Origin: Bacteroidota bacterium
Lineage (GTDB): Bacteria; Bacteroidota; Bacteroidia; Chitinophagales; Chitinophagaceae
Direction: 5' to 3'
Length of the DNA stretch: 64,000 bases
Assembly (NCBI GenBank): GCA_013289175.1
Contig: JABDAN010000004.1
Location: 1 to 64,000, forward strand
A program made the translations under genes and the position numbers. Every line of letters begins with the position of its first letter. Within the stretch, counting starts at the first letter, position 1. This document shows positions 54,443 to 64,000 of the stretch, piece by piece. Below the pieces are notes generated by a model, which did no database searches, was not told the DNA's origin, and saw nothing but the letters and a program-made list of their open reading frames with translations.

Positions 54443-55759
54443 TTAGAACGTTCTGGACAAACCGGTATAGGTATTAATGTAGGGATGACTACTCTGGAAT
54501 CCCTGATTGAAGAGATAGGAAAAATAATCGGCATAAGAATAGCCGGGGATATTCAAAAATTCGAAATTTTTTGGAGTTATGTCATCCAGCGTTACGCCGT
54601 TCAGCATTTTGCTTTTCAGATTCGTCAACAGAGTCAGGGGATGCAGGTTTGTCGAATCAGGCGAAGACCAAATTGTGGCGCCAACCATACTGTTACCCAG
54701 ATTGGTCTGGCAGCTTGTGGTCGAGGATGGATTTTTAAAAAGGAAAGATATATTATCTGCCTCCTTGGAAACTTCAGAGAAGGAGGAAGCGTCAGGTAGA
54801 TTCAGATCTGTCGGGATAGTTGAAACCAATCCATAATAAGATAAATGGTCATTGTTATTATTCGTTGCTGAGAGTTCGATTTCGTATTTCTGCATGGGCG
54901 TTTTGGGATACTGCAAATCACCCTGACCAGGAGCTACCGGTTGAAAGAAATTAGAAAAACTGATAGACGTTGAAAGATCTGTCGTGTCTGGAATTCCGCG
55001 AAAACTGTAACCAATTTGATAATTGATTGTAAAAGGAAATTTTCTGGTAAAAGTGGTCGTACTGAGCGTATCCATATGGAAGGCATCTAACGTATCGAAA
55101 TCTTTCGTAGGAGTATAAAGTTTATAAAGACCCAGGTGCGTAATCGAAAAATAAACGGAATGACCGGCATGACGGTCGTAGTATAAGTTGAAAGTGTTGT
55201 CGGATGAGTTATAACTCAAATTGGTATAGAAATTGAAATTACAGTTGTCGAAAACGAAGGAATTTGAAACAATCCCATCCGGAACCGCATTGCTGGGATA
55301 ATTAGGAATAAAAATCCGAGATGGTGTTGTTGGCCCGGAAGACAAAGGATAACTAAGAGGATACAGTGCGCTATTAAGTTTTGTCCAGTTGGATGGATTG
55401 ACGCCTTTATAAACATACACGAGATAACGGGTATATGGAGATGAAACATTGCCCTGATCAAGAATGTATGTGAAGTCCACCAGCGAGGCACTCGTCTCTA
55501 TTGAAGTGATGACGGGGGTATTCACTGCTGCAATACTGTCTAATAACACCTTTCCACCGGGCTCGCTGACAATCAACTCGAAGGTACCAGTTGCGGTTTG
55601 TGTCGGATATGTTACGTTTAGATTTATAGTTCTCACAGGCAGTACCGAATCTGTTTTCGGAGGAGGTGTTGTAGCGGGAGCCGCCGTTTGATCTTTACTG
55701 CAGGCAGAAAATAAAATAGCTGTAAAAAGGCAGAAAGGCAAAACAATTTGCTTCTTCAT
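54443..55759 (-). CDS. Hypothetical lipoprotein
   Basis: The start chosen is ATG 55759, giving 438 residues with a lipoprotein signal (LFSAC, Cys20) and a Pro-rich linker (APATTPPPKT). The longer frame to 55972 starts with TTG and adds a non-signal segment. The rest is beta-rich with many Ser/Thr/Asn and Tyr residues (LVDFTYILDQGNVSSPYTRYLVYVYKG). No family is recognised. It is an envelope protein of unknown role. Confidence 0.7.
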   Translation of the reverse strand: MKKQIVLPFCLFTAILFSACSKDQTAAPATTPPPKTDSVLPVRTINLNVTYPTQTATGTFELIVSEPGGKVLLDSIAAVNTPVITSIETSASLVDFTYILDQGNVSSPYTRYLVYVYKGVNPSNWTKLNSALYPLSYPLSSGPTTPSRIFIPNYPSNAVPDGIVSNSFVFDNCNFNFYTNLSYNSSDNTFNLYYDRHAGHSVYFSITHLGLYKLYTPTKDFDTLDAFHMDTLSTTTFTRKFPFTINYQIGYSFRGIPDTTDLSTSISFSNFFQPVAPGQGDLQYPKTPMQKYEIELSATNNNNDHLSYYGLVSTIPTDLNLPDASSFSEVSKEADNISFLFKNPSSTTSCQTNLGNSMVGATIWSSPDSTNLHPLTLLTNLKSKMLNGVTLDDITPKNFEFLNIPGYSYADYFSYLFNQGFQSSHPYINTYTGLSRTF

Positions 55760-56155
55760 GGTGAATCGTTGGTAAGGGTACACAAGAACGGTTAAATACA
55801 GACTGAAATTGTAAACAGTTTTCAATTCTTCCAAAAACATCTCTCGATTATTGATTTGAATCAATGTAGATGTTTGTATAAAATAATTGCCTAAGTAAAA
55901 ACACTTATGCCTGTAGTCGTAACCTTTTAAATTTCTTTGCGATAACCTGTCTAGAACCTTATTATATCTCAATTCGTTGAATTCTATGTATCCAAGTTTG
56001 GAGCGTCGTTACTGCGAAGGTTTATGGTACTTGACCCAGATTTTTGTAAATTCATTTGCCCTTAAAATAATCGAAGCCGGAATAAAAAAACTCGCTCTCG
56101 TTATCTTTACAGTATGTTCAACTTTCTTGAACGCTCAATCTACAAAAGCGATGTT

Positions 56156-56374
56156 ATGAAGGGATTGAAAATATTTCTTTTGAGTGCCACTCCTTTACTG
56201 CTAGTTCTTGGAATACTTTTCAAAATCTTTAATGCAAAATCTTATATAACATTCTTAAATTGGAGTGATGGCGGTATTACAATTAATTTTACTGGTAATA
56301 GATTATTGGCTGCAGCCTTAGTATGCGCCGTTCCCCTGATAGTTATCTTGAAAAACGAAAAGGATAGTCGCTAA
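56156..56374 (+). CDS. Small two-helix membrane protein, hypothetical
   Basis: From ATG 56156 this encodes about 72 residues (MKGLKIFLLSATPLLLVLGILF ... LLAAALVCAVPLIVIL) with two membrane helices and a charged C-terminus. The open frame begins at ATG 56114. No family is recognised. It is followed about 110 bp later by another small membrane gene. Confidence 0.5.
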   Translation: MKGLKIFLLSATPLLLVLGILFKIFNAKSYITFLNWSDGGITINFTGNRLLAAALVCAVPLIVILKNEKDSR

Positions 56375-56485
56375 GACCTTACACCCAAGGCAACTTGGCG
56401 TAAGTGTTTCTACTTATTGATACTCATAACTTTTGTACTTGTGTCTCAAAATCACAAATAATCACTGTAGAATAGCGATATTTAT

Positions 56486-56746
56486 TTGATGAACTGGAAA
56501 GTAGCGGCTCTTATAATAAATATTGGTGTGTTTTTATTGTCCATTATTTTATTTTGGGTTTCAGACATATATATTGATAGATTTTTTATTGTGTTTTTTA
56601 TTATCCCTGTATTTAATATTATTATCGATATCCTGATCCTCCGTTTTTTCAAGATTATGACTCAAAAAATGGTTTTCGCTGTAATTGGGGAATTTATCAT
56701 TTTGTATTTTCTTTCATTCCTTGTGGTGATGAGCCGTATGCATTGA
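56486..56746 (+). CDS. Small three-helix membrane protein, hypothetical
   Basis: This 86-residue protein has three closely packed helices (residues about 8-24, 32-52 and 62-82), is almost entirely hydrophobic and ends SRMH. No family is recognised. It and the preceding small membrane gene may be cotranscribed. Confidence 0.5.
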   Translation: MMNWKVAALIINIGVFLLSIILFWVSDIYIDRFFIVFFIIPVFNIIIDILILRFFKIMTQKMVFAVIGEFIILYFLSFLVVMSRMH

Positions 56747-56838
56747 GAACCTGACACAGGACGCCCAGGCAGTTTGCTTGTAGCCTCGCGGGTTACGAAC
56801 ATTCCCAGGGGAGTTTTTTGTTTCTTAAAATTCTTCAG

Positions 56839-57069
56839 CTAATGGAGATTGTAGTCGATTTTTTGATAGGCGTTCACATTGCCCTGGGTAGAGCTTTCCC
56901 AATCGACTGTCAGATGAGTAGGATACTGAGTATTTGAAGGGAATTTAAATTTTTCGGCATTATTGATAATTACCCAGGAAGTATCGTTCATTTCAGTAAA
57001 ATGGAATATAAAGCCTCCACAGGCGTCAATTAAACAGGTGCAAAACAGCAAACAGCCAAGCGTTTTCAT
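56839..57069 (-). CDS. Small lipoprotein, hypothetical
   Basis: This 76-residue protein has a lipoprotein signal (CLIDAC, Cys17) and a beta-rich mature part (TSWVIINNAEKFKFPSNTQYPTHLTVDWESSTQGNVNAYQKIDY). It lies 9 bp downstream of the TlpA-like gene in the same direction and is probably cotranscribed with it. No family is recognised. Confidence 0.55.
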   Translation of the reverse strand: MKTLGCLLFCTCLIDACGGFIFHFTEMNDTSWVIINNAEKFKFPSNTQYPTHLTVDWESSTQGNVNAYQKIDYNLH

Positions 57070-57078
57070 ATTTACAAA

Positions 57079-58137
57079 TTACAATTTCTCATGCAAAAAT
57101 GCCGCTACCTCACTGGGCGCCAGATCTTTGGCAATAATTTTTCCTGTACTATCCAGTAGAAAATTAGACGGAAAATAATTTATGTGCAAATTTTTAATGC
57201 TTACATCATCAGTTCTGTATTGTTCCCAGGGTAGCGCGTGGGAATAAATGACCTCTTTCCAGTCAGCAATATTCGCGGGAGTAGCGTCCGAGGAAATGCC
57301 GATCATGATAAAACCTTTGCTATGGTAGTCATTTACGATTTTAGTATAAGCGGGGAATTGTCCTATACAAGAACCGCAGTGACTGTACCAAAAATCCACA
57401 AAAACGTATTTTGCCTTTAAGGATGAGAAAGAGATTCTCTGATTATTTCCGGCCAGGCCGATGGTCTCAATGGCAGGAAAGGAGCGGCCGATTGCAATCA
57501 ATCCCAAATGTAGTAAGTCGCCGGTTACGCGCTTACCCGTAAAAGAAGTTTTTATATTTGGGGTAAGCCCGGCAAAAGCCTGATTAAGGGGGTCATCATA
57601 GCCGTGTGAGAGATTCTCAGCAATCTCCCAGAGCGATACATAAGAATCCGGATTTTTTTCGGCGTATTTTATTACATAGGTTCTAACTGCTTTGAGCTTA
57701 ATATTATAATCACCAATGGTATCTATTGCCTGCCGTTCCAAAGACCAGTACTTTTGCAAGTACTCGTCCATCACCGGATTATGAATGTTCGGTGTTTCCC
57801 GGTCATAACTTGTCGTATCTATTTTACAATGGATAGTCTGGCTTCCGGAAACCAAATAAAACCCCTCGGACACATATATATTTATACCGGCTACCTGTGC
57901 CTGCAGTTTAATCTTTACCGGTTGTGGAATTTTTCCTTCGAAATAAAAATTGCCAGACTTCACAGGAGCCGGTAAGTACAGTATCGAATCCGGATAATCA
58001 CCTGAATCATTAAGAGATGAGAACAGAATATTCCCACTGTCCAAGTTAATGGTGCCGGAAACAGAAAAGGATTCTCCTTTCTGTCCGAAGGCAAACTGAG
58101 AGCAGATGGAAAAGCAAATCAGTAAAGTTTTTTTCAT
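57079..58137 (-). CDS. TlpA-like thioredoxin-fold protein with DUF4369-like N-domain
   Basis: This 352-residue exported protein has a signal peptide (ICSQFAFGQ), an N-terminal DUF4369-like beta domain (SVSGTINLDSGNILFSSLNDSG), a helical linker, and a C-terminal thioredoxin fold with active site CGSC in VDFWYSHCGSCIGQF. It should reduce disulfides in the periplasm. The architecture is characteristic of Bacteroidota. Confidence 0.92.
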   Translation of the reverse strand: MKKTLLICFSICSQFAFGQKGESFSVSGTINLDSGNILFSSLNDSGDYPDSILYLPAPVKSGNFYFEGKIPQPVKIKLQAQVAGINIYVSEGFYLVSGSQTIHCKIDTTSYDRETPNIHNPVMDEYLQKYWSLERQAIDTIGDYNIKLKAVRTYVIKYAEKNPDSYVSLWEIAENLSHGYDDPLNQAFAGLTPNIKTSFTGKRVTGDLLHLGLIAIGRSFPAIETIGLAGNNQRISFSSLKAKYVFVDFWYSHCGSCIGQFPAYTKIVNDYHSKGFIMIGISSDATPANIADWKEVIYSHALPWEQYRTDDVSIKNLHINYFPSNFLLDSTGKIIAKDLAPSEVAAFLHEKL

Positions 58138-58490
58138 GAAGCCGTATTAGTTTCCTGAATATATAGAATTTAATTTCTGGATTGATTTGACATGTCGATT
58201 TTGTGATAAAATTTAACCTTCCCGGTGATCGTGACCTAAGGAAATCATGTAGACTCGCTTGTATAATTGAATATTATTTATCAACTGTGGAATTTGCTTC
58301 TAAATACGAAAAATATTAACAAGCACTCTGGTGTCAAATACGGAGAGTATTATAGAAACTTGTGCAATTGCTCCATTTGTATAAACGAATTGCGGAACAG
58401 AGATTTAATTTTTATTTCTTTAGTCTTATTTACAACATTAAATACTGGGTCATCCCTATGTAGTCCTTCTGTGATTCCCGAATTTGTACA
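58138..58490. other. Intergenic region
   Basis: No supported gene. A rightward frame at 58267-58536 is Cys/Asn-rich and partly antisense to the next gene, and looks like chance. No strong hairpin is visible. Confidence 0.35.
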
Positions 58491-58988
58491 TTATTCCACA
58501 TGTGATTTATATGTTATTTCAATATCATCGCTATAAATTAAATATTGAGAATAATAATCTGGGTGGGTAATAAAATCCGATTTGTTGAATGAATCATGTT
58601 CCTGTATAAAATAAAAACCAAGTCTAAATTTTATCCCATACATTCTGCTTATTAATAGATCAGTTTGAAGATTTAATTTTTTTTGCTGTGTGGTATGCGG
58701 CGGGATTTTTTCTAATATTTGATAATCGCTCAAACATGACTGAACTTGCACTGTCAAAACATTAATATTTGTTTCATAAAAATCGTCCGATGAACATGAC
58801 ATACTTCTATACGCAATAGTATCATCGGTATTGTTTGTAAGACTAATTGTTGCACGTAACAAATTAAATTTATCGCCTTTTTGCCAATTGCCTATTTGCG
58901 CTTTTATAGACAACTTATTACCGTTGATCCCATTCCCTTTAAATGCAGATACAATGGTAAAAACTAACATAAAAAGAAAGCGCAACAC
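58491..58988 (-). CDS. Hypothetical secreted protein
   Basis: This 165-residue protein has a short signal-like N-terminus (MLRFLFMLVFTIVSAFKGNG) and then a beta-sandwich-like pattern: NLLRATISLTNNTDDTIAYRSMSCSSDDFYETN, PPHTTQQKKLNLQTDLLISR, KFRLGFYFIQE. It resembles small extracellular proteins in Bacteroidota, but no family is recognised. Base composition is more AT-rich than in neighbouring metabolic genes. Confidence 0.6.
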   Translation of the reverse strand: MLRFLFMLVFTIVSAFKGNGINGNKLSIKAQIGNWQKGDKFNLLRATISLTNNTDDTIAYRSMSCSSDDFYETNINVLTVQVQSCLSDYQILEKIPPHTTQQKKLNLQTDLLISRMYGIKFRLGFYFIQEHDSFNKSDFITHPDYYSQYLIYSDDIEITYKSHVE

Positions 58989-59588
58989 AGGCAGGTATTT
59001 ATATATACAAACAGGTATTCTAAAAGATAAGACTACTAATATAATAAATTTTGGGTTCCTAAATTCATCAGGTCTACGTTTCCTATCCAGCGATTTATTT
59101 TTTTTAAATGTGTTCTTAAAGTAATAAAAGCCATTTCTTCTTATGCCATTTGCCGTGGTATTTATGCTGGCTGACTTTATTTTTTGTCAGTTACTCAATT
59201 ACCCATTGATAAAAATATCTGTCGGTTGGTTTTGAAGATAAGTTTTCGAAACTAATACAACTTGGCGTTTACATTAATCAAGCTTGTATGAAGTTTATAA
59301 TATAAAATAAATGTTCAGATGATAATTCTTTGCAAGGCGGTTAGTCGTTCCCGCCTTTGGCGGAATGTATGGTTTTTTCATTTATCAGTTCCCGTAAATA
59401 AATTTTCCCCGTGTACAAACGGAAAAGCCGCCTCTGTTTTACCGAGACGGCTTACATAAAATTCTTTATAAACCGGATTTGACAAATTTCGAACCTTTTA
59501 TTGAGGATTTGAAACGCACAACCTTTTTAGTTGCTTAAAAAATAAGTTAAGTTTATTTTTATTTTAAAATATTTCCCACGCTAATAAA
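58989..59588. other. Long AT-rich intergenic region
   Basis: These 600 bp show no gene. Two GC-rich hairpins stand out: CCGCC/GGCGG near 59352-59365 and AAGCCG/CGGCTT at 59425-59453. Confidence 0.4.
59425..59453 (-). terminator. Probable terminator of the phosphodiester glycosidase gene
   Basis: Arms AAGCCG and CGGCTT, with one inner mismatch and then CTC/GAG, form a stem. On the minus strand it is followed by a T-rich run. It lies about 135 bp after the stop of the leftward gene. Confidence 0.45.
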
Positions 59589-60320
59589 TCATCGTTCATG
59601 ATCTAACACCCCGATAATAACGCCAAAATCACCATCTGTTTGCTTCCAATTTTTCTCTGGTAGATAGGTTCTGGATACAAATCCATCCAAGTAGAGTGCG
59701 TTACGACATCCCAGGTTTATGAAATATTCAGCCAGACTGTAAAAATTGACAGGTTGTTTCGACAAAACAAAGACCACTTTTCCGTCAGCCAGTATTCCAA
59801 CACCGCTTCGGATATTTAAATTAGTTGAGGCTTTTATGAACGATGGGTGGATAGTCCCTTCAATCACTAACATTGGACCAGACTGTGTAGCGTCTTTTAT
59901 TTTGCTATTAAATTTAAAATTAGCAGTTGTGCTAATGCCAGCCGAGCCTGTACGTGTGATATAGAATACGCCGTTGGGCTTCAAGTAGTAGTTGCCAATG
60001 CCAGTTGATGTGTCTATTGGACTAAGGATAAATCCATTCTGAATGAATAATCCAACTGGAGAACGGTCTTCCTTATACATCCCTCCATTAGTTGCGAAAA
60101 GCAGTTCGTTACGTTTTTCTTCCAAGTGGTTTTTAAGATTGCCCAAGCTCCTAATTAATTGTCCATTTTCCGATTTCCAAAACATTTTAATAGGGTGGAT
60201 AGAGGGATTAACCTCATACTTAAGAAATTTAGTTTCAATTGAGTCTGTCTGTGAGTACAATGAGCAAAAACTACAAATTGAAGAAACGAAAGTCAACCAA
60301 ATTGATATGATAGTTTTCAT
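59589..60320 (-). CDS. Phosphodiester glycosidase-like protein (DUF2233/NAGPA)
   Basis: This 243-residue exported protein (signal to about residue 23) shows the family patterns LFATNGGMYKEDRSPVGLFIQNG, DATQSGPMLVIEGTIHPSFI and GCRNALYLDGFVSRTYLPE. Relatives remove N-acetylglucosamine or similar groups from phosphodiester links. It would act in the periplasm or outside the cell on glycans. Monocistronic, with a hairpin downstream. Confidence 0.9.
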   Translation of the reverse strand: MKTIISIWLTFVSSICSFCSLYSQTDSIETKFLKYEVNPSIHPIKMFWKSENGQLIRSLGNLKNHLEEKRNELLFATNGGMYKEDRSPVGLFIQNGFILSPIDTSTGIGNYYLKPNGVFYITRTGSAGISTTANFKFNSKIKDATQSGPMLVIEGTIHPSFIKASTNLNIRSGVGILADGKVVFVLSKQPVNFYSLAEYFINLGCRNALYLDGFVSRTYLPEKNWKQTDGDFGVIIGVLDHER

Positions 60321-60485
60321 ATAATCGAAAATACTTCAGGTTTGGTAAGGTATTCAATTCAGCTTGCTAAAAAAGATTGAATCCAACTTATTCATTACGT
60401 TACGTGCTGTATCAGCCGCTCTATCAGCTGGATAGGTTTCAGTTACAGGCAGCGATGGATCGAATGTCCTATCGAGTATAAAAGA

Positions 60486-60510
60486 AAAAGCCACTACGAG
60501 AGCGGCTTTT
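60486..60510 (-). terminator. Terminator after tRNA-Arg
   Basis: On the minus strand AAAAGCC pairs with GGCTTTT across an 11-base loop that can pair further (GCCGC/GTGGC with one wobble), followed by T residues. It lies immediately 3' of the tRNA. Confidence 0.75.
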
Positions 60511-60518
60511 ATTAAGTG

Positions 60519-60592
60519 TGAACCGGATTGGATTCGAACCAATGGCCTGCTGCTTAGAAGGCAGCTGCTCTATCCAACTGAGCTACCGGTCC
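60519..60592 (-). tRNA. tRNA-Arg (anticodon TCT)
   Basis: The cloverleaf is complete. The acceptor GGACCGG pairs with CCGGTTC, the D arm begins AGCTCAGTTGG, the anticodon stem GCTGC/GCAGC frames the loop CTTCTAA with anticodon TCT, and the T arm is ATTGGTTCGAATCCAAT. The discriminator base is A. CCA is not encoded. It reads AGA codons. Confidence 0.96.
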
Positions 60593-60651
60593 AGGGTCCC
60601 ATTTCTGGGACAATTCGCGCAAAAATAGCGTTTTTGGGGGAAGTGGGAAAG

Positions 60652-61050
60652 CTATTGTCTCTTTAGAGAATAAACGGCTTCCTCATAGACAAAGTCGCCT
60701 ATTATACGGCTAAAAGCTACGCTGTCTCCTTTTATGAAAATCCGGTATTTGCCCCCGAGAATGGTGGTCAAATCGATATTGGCAGGGTAGGCGCATTGGT
60801 TCTGAATATTGATGGAGTCTTGCTCAATCTGGAAGTTCCCATGACAAACAATTGAAAATGTGGAGTCGTTGGGATCCCTGTAAGTGGAACCCGAAAAAAT
60901 CATCGTGACGGGTACTGGCGTACCGGTGGATCCGATTTTCAAAGTGAAATATCCACTATAGGTACCCGAAAGCGTAGTTTGTTGATTGTTGCTCTTTTTG
61001 CAGGACAAACCCAAACAGATCAGCAGGAAAAGCCCAGTGAACTTTTTCAT
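60652..61050 (-). CDS. Hypothetical small lipoprotein
   Basis: This 132-residue protein has a lipoprotein signal (LGLSC, Cys17) and a short beta-barrel-like mature part (TLSGTYSGYFTLKIGSTGTPVPVTMIFSGSTY). The pattern is common among small Bacteroidota lipoproteins, but no named family is recognised. It is divergent from the ABC-F gene. Confidence 0.7.
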   Translation of the reverse strand: MKKFTGLFLLICLGLSCKKSNNQQTTLSGTYSGYFTLKIGSTGTPVPVTMIFSGSTYRDPNDSTFSIVCHGNFQIEQDSINIQNQCAYPANIDLTTILGGKYRIFIKGDSVAFSRIIGDFVYEEAVYSLKRQ

Positions 61051-61242
61051 TCGCAGCAGTTTATGAAATATACTTCAAATCTTCTGAACAGGTTGCCTGA
61101 ACCCTATCAAAATAGCCGCTATTGGACTGTCGACGCATTTATTGCAGATGGTCGCCTGCTACCCGGTAAAACAGAAGGCGTCTCATTGCATTTTACTTGA
61201 AAATTCCCTGTCCTGGCGTACCTTTGCCCATTCAAAATTTAA

Positions 61243-62898
<1,656 letters not shown>

Positions 62899-62911
62899 CT
62901 AAATATCACTC

Positions 62912-63406
62912 TTGAGCTATATCATACCCGCATCCACCCGAATCGGTCATGTCCACCTGAAAGTGGCAGACATCCCCCGATCGCTGAAATTCTATCAGGA
63001 GTTGCTGGGCTTCCAAATCATGCAGTGGTACGGCGACGATGCTGTTTTTGTCTCCGCCGGAGGATATCACCATCATATCGGCTTGAACACCTGGTACAGT
63101 AAAAACGCCCCGCCGGCGCTCCAGAGATCGGCCGGTCTCTTTCATACGGCCATTGTATATCCTACCCGAAAGGACCTGGCTTTTATCCTGAAAAGACTGC
63201 TGGATGCCGCCTATCCACTGACCGGGATGTCCGATCATGGCGTATCGGAAGCCCTGTATATGAACGATCCGGATGGAAATGGTGTGGAACTTTACTGGGA
63301 CCGGCCGCGGGAAGAATGGCCACGGGATGAAAAAGGTGGCCTTCGAATGGTCACAGAAGCCCTCAATGTAAGAGCTTTGCTGGCAGAACTGGACCAGATA
63401 CAATAA
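62912..63406 (+). CDS. VOC-family protein (catechol 2,3-dioxygenase-like)
   Basis: This 164-residue protein shows TRIGHVHLKVADIPRSLKFYQELLGF, HHHIGLNTW and NDPDGNGVELYWDRPREEW, a complete VOC domain pair like CatE-type extradiol enzymes. Metal ligands are plausible at His (GHVHL), His (GLFHTAI) and Glu (GVELYW). The only suitable start is TTG 62912. It lies 13 bp after the ABC-F gene. Substrate unknown. Confidence 0.86.
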   Translation: MSYIIPASTRIGHVHLKVADIPRSLKFYQELLGFQIMQWYGDDAVFVSAGGYHHHIGLNTWYSKNAPPALQRSAGLFHTAIVYPTRKDLAFILKRLLDAAYPLTGMSDHGVSEALYMNDPDGNGVELYWDRPREEWPRDEKGGLRMVTEALNVRALLAELDQIQ

Positions 63407-63443
63407 ATGACCTGTTTCCGCATTTTAAGAAAAACCGTTTTCG

Positions 63444-64000
63444 TTGATCAAATGGCTGCTTATAGGATTGATTTTCTGTGGGTTGTTGAATAAAGTAAGC
63501 GCCCAGGCTCCTGGCTCCAAACCAACGGTCCCCTTAAAAATTTCCTCGAATCTCCACCGTAAGTATGTTTTGGTAAAAAATGGTCCTCAAAAACTGGACT
63601 CTCTTAGTTTGGTTCCGGGCAGTTTTTTCGTTTCAGGAATTCCAGACAGCCTCTATAAAATCGACTATGTTCACTCCACCCTAACTTGGTTAAGAAAACC
63701 CAATCTGGACAGCGTTCTGGTCCAGTACCGGTTATTCCCCTATCAACTCAACGGCGTCGTGCAGCGACTGGACTACGCCAAAGTGATGGATAAATTTTCA
63801 ATTCAACCTTCCGTTTACAGCAAGGATAACAAATACGAGAATGATCAATTTTTCAATTTTGGAAATGTCACCTACAACGGAAGTTTTGGCAGGGCCATTT
63901 CTTTTGGCAATGCGCAGGACGCCGTAGTTACTTCCAACCTGAATCTTCAGATCAGTGGTTATCTGGCGGACTCCATAGAAATTGCCGCAGCCATCACCGA
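63444..64000 (+). CDS. Start of a large outer-membrane/surface protein (partial)
   Basis: A frame without ATG runs from TTG 63444 to the window end (185 codons so far). It begins with a signal peptide (IKWLLIGLIFCGLLNKVSAQ). The mature part is beta-rich: SLVPGSFFVSGIPDSLYKIDYVHSTLTWL, then FGRAISFGNAQDAVVTSNLNLQISGYLADSIEIAAAIT. The GRAISFGNAQDAVV stretch resembles a family of very large, uncharacterised Bacteroidota barrel proteins. The rest of the gene lies outside the window. Confidence 0.7.
   Translation, partial: MIKWLLIGLIFCGLLNKVSAQAPGSKPTVPLKISSNLHRKYVLVKNGPQKLDSLSLVPGSFFVSGIPDSLYKIDYVHSTLTWLRKPNLDSVLVQYRLFPYQLNGVVQRLDYAKVMDKFSIQPSVYSKDNKYENDQFFNFGNVTYNGSFGRAISFGNAQDAVVTSNLNLQISGYLADSIEIAAAIT

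Noticed and set aside
58267-58536. 89-residue plus frame
   Set aside because: Partly antisense to the gene at 58491-58988, with irregular Cys/Asn-rich composition.

Overview
The window looks like chromosomal DNA from a Bacteroidota bacterium, most plausibly a soil or freshwater Chitinophagaceae-like member of the Chitinophagales. This is inferred from gene content: three orphan FtsX/MacB-type permeases, a DUF1080 lipoprotein, a TlpA protein with a DUF4369-like front domain, many small lipoproteins, an AsmA protein, DUF6799 and DUF2147 proteins, weak or absent Shine-Dalgarno sequences, a TAnnTTTG-type promoter element and a tRNA with no encoded CCA. No phage, insertion sequence, integrase or CRISPR array was found. 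The text is mostly ordinary chromosome broken up by small accessory genes and several decaying ones.

Layout. 1-2.7 kb: the tail of a membrane transporter, a beta-barrel-like secreted protein, and two VOC-fold proteins, the second cut by an in-frame stop. 2.8-11.7 kb: a 1229-residue multi-pass membrane protein, an AsmA protein and a GT-C-like membrane protein. 11.7-18.9 kb: a complete YbhGFSR-type multidrug export module (TetR regulator, TolC-like channel, HlyD-type lipoprotein adaptor, two separately encoded ATPases, two ABC-2 permeases). The promoters of the regulator gene and of the operon share a near-identical palindrome. 19.1-24.0 kb: two tandem FtsX-like permeases. 24.0-25.4 kb: a radical SAM enzyme coupled to an unrecognised 116-residue protein. 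26-34.4 kb: stress and metabolic single genes (SnoaL-like, YdeI-like, intradiol dioxygenase, pyrophosphatase, NAD(P)-binding protein, DUF6799) and a third FtsX-like permease.

35.3-43 kb: glucose-6-phosphate dehydrogenase directly followed by a GH63-like glycosidase, then a DUF1080 lipoprotein, a blue-copper lipoprotein, a VOC protein, a HAD phosphatase and a frameshifted DeoR regulator. 43.7-44.6 kb: an Xre/RES toxin-antitoxin pair. 44.7-53.4 kb: several regulators next to their probable targets (ArsR with DUF2147, HxlR with YceI and pirin, AraC with an aldo-keto reductase), plus a class C beta-lactamase-like hydrolase, a DinB-type protein and a luciferase-like monooxygenase. 53.4-61 kb: hypothetical secreted proteins and lipoproteins, a TlpA-like thioredoxin, a phosphodiester glycosidase and tRNA-Arg(TCT). 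61.2-64 kb: an ABC-F ATPase with one degenerate nucleotide site, a VOC dioxygenase-like protein and the start of a large outer-membrane protein.

The most rewarding signals are regulatory dyads that can be matched to adjacent regulators (TetR, ArsR, HxlR, toxin-antitoxin), the radical SAM/small-protein pair with a two-turn direct repeat upstream, the asymmetric ABC-F protein, and a scatter of gene remnants without start codons. I found no strong candidate for an entirely new multi-gene system; the radical SAM pair is the best lead.
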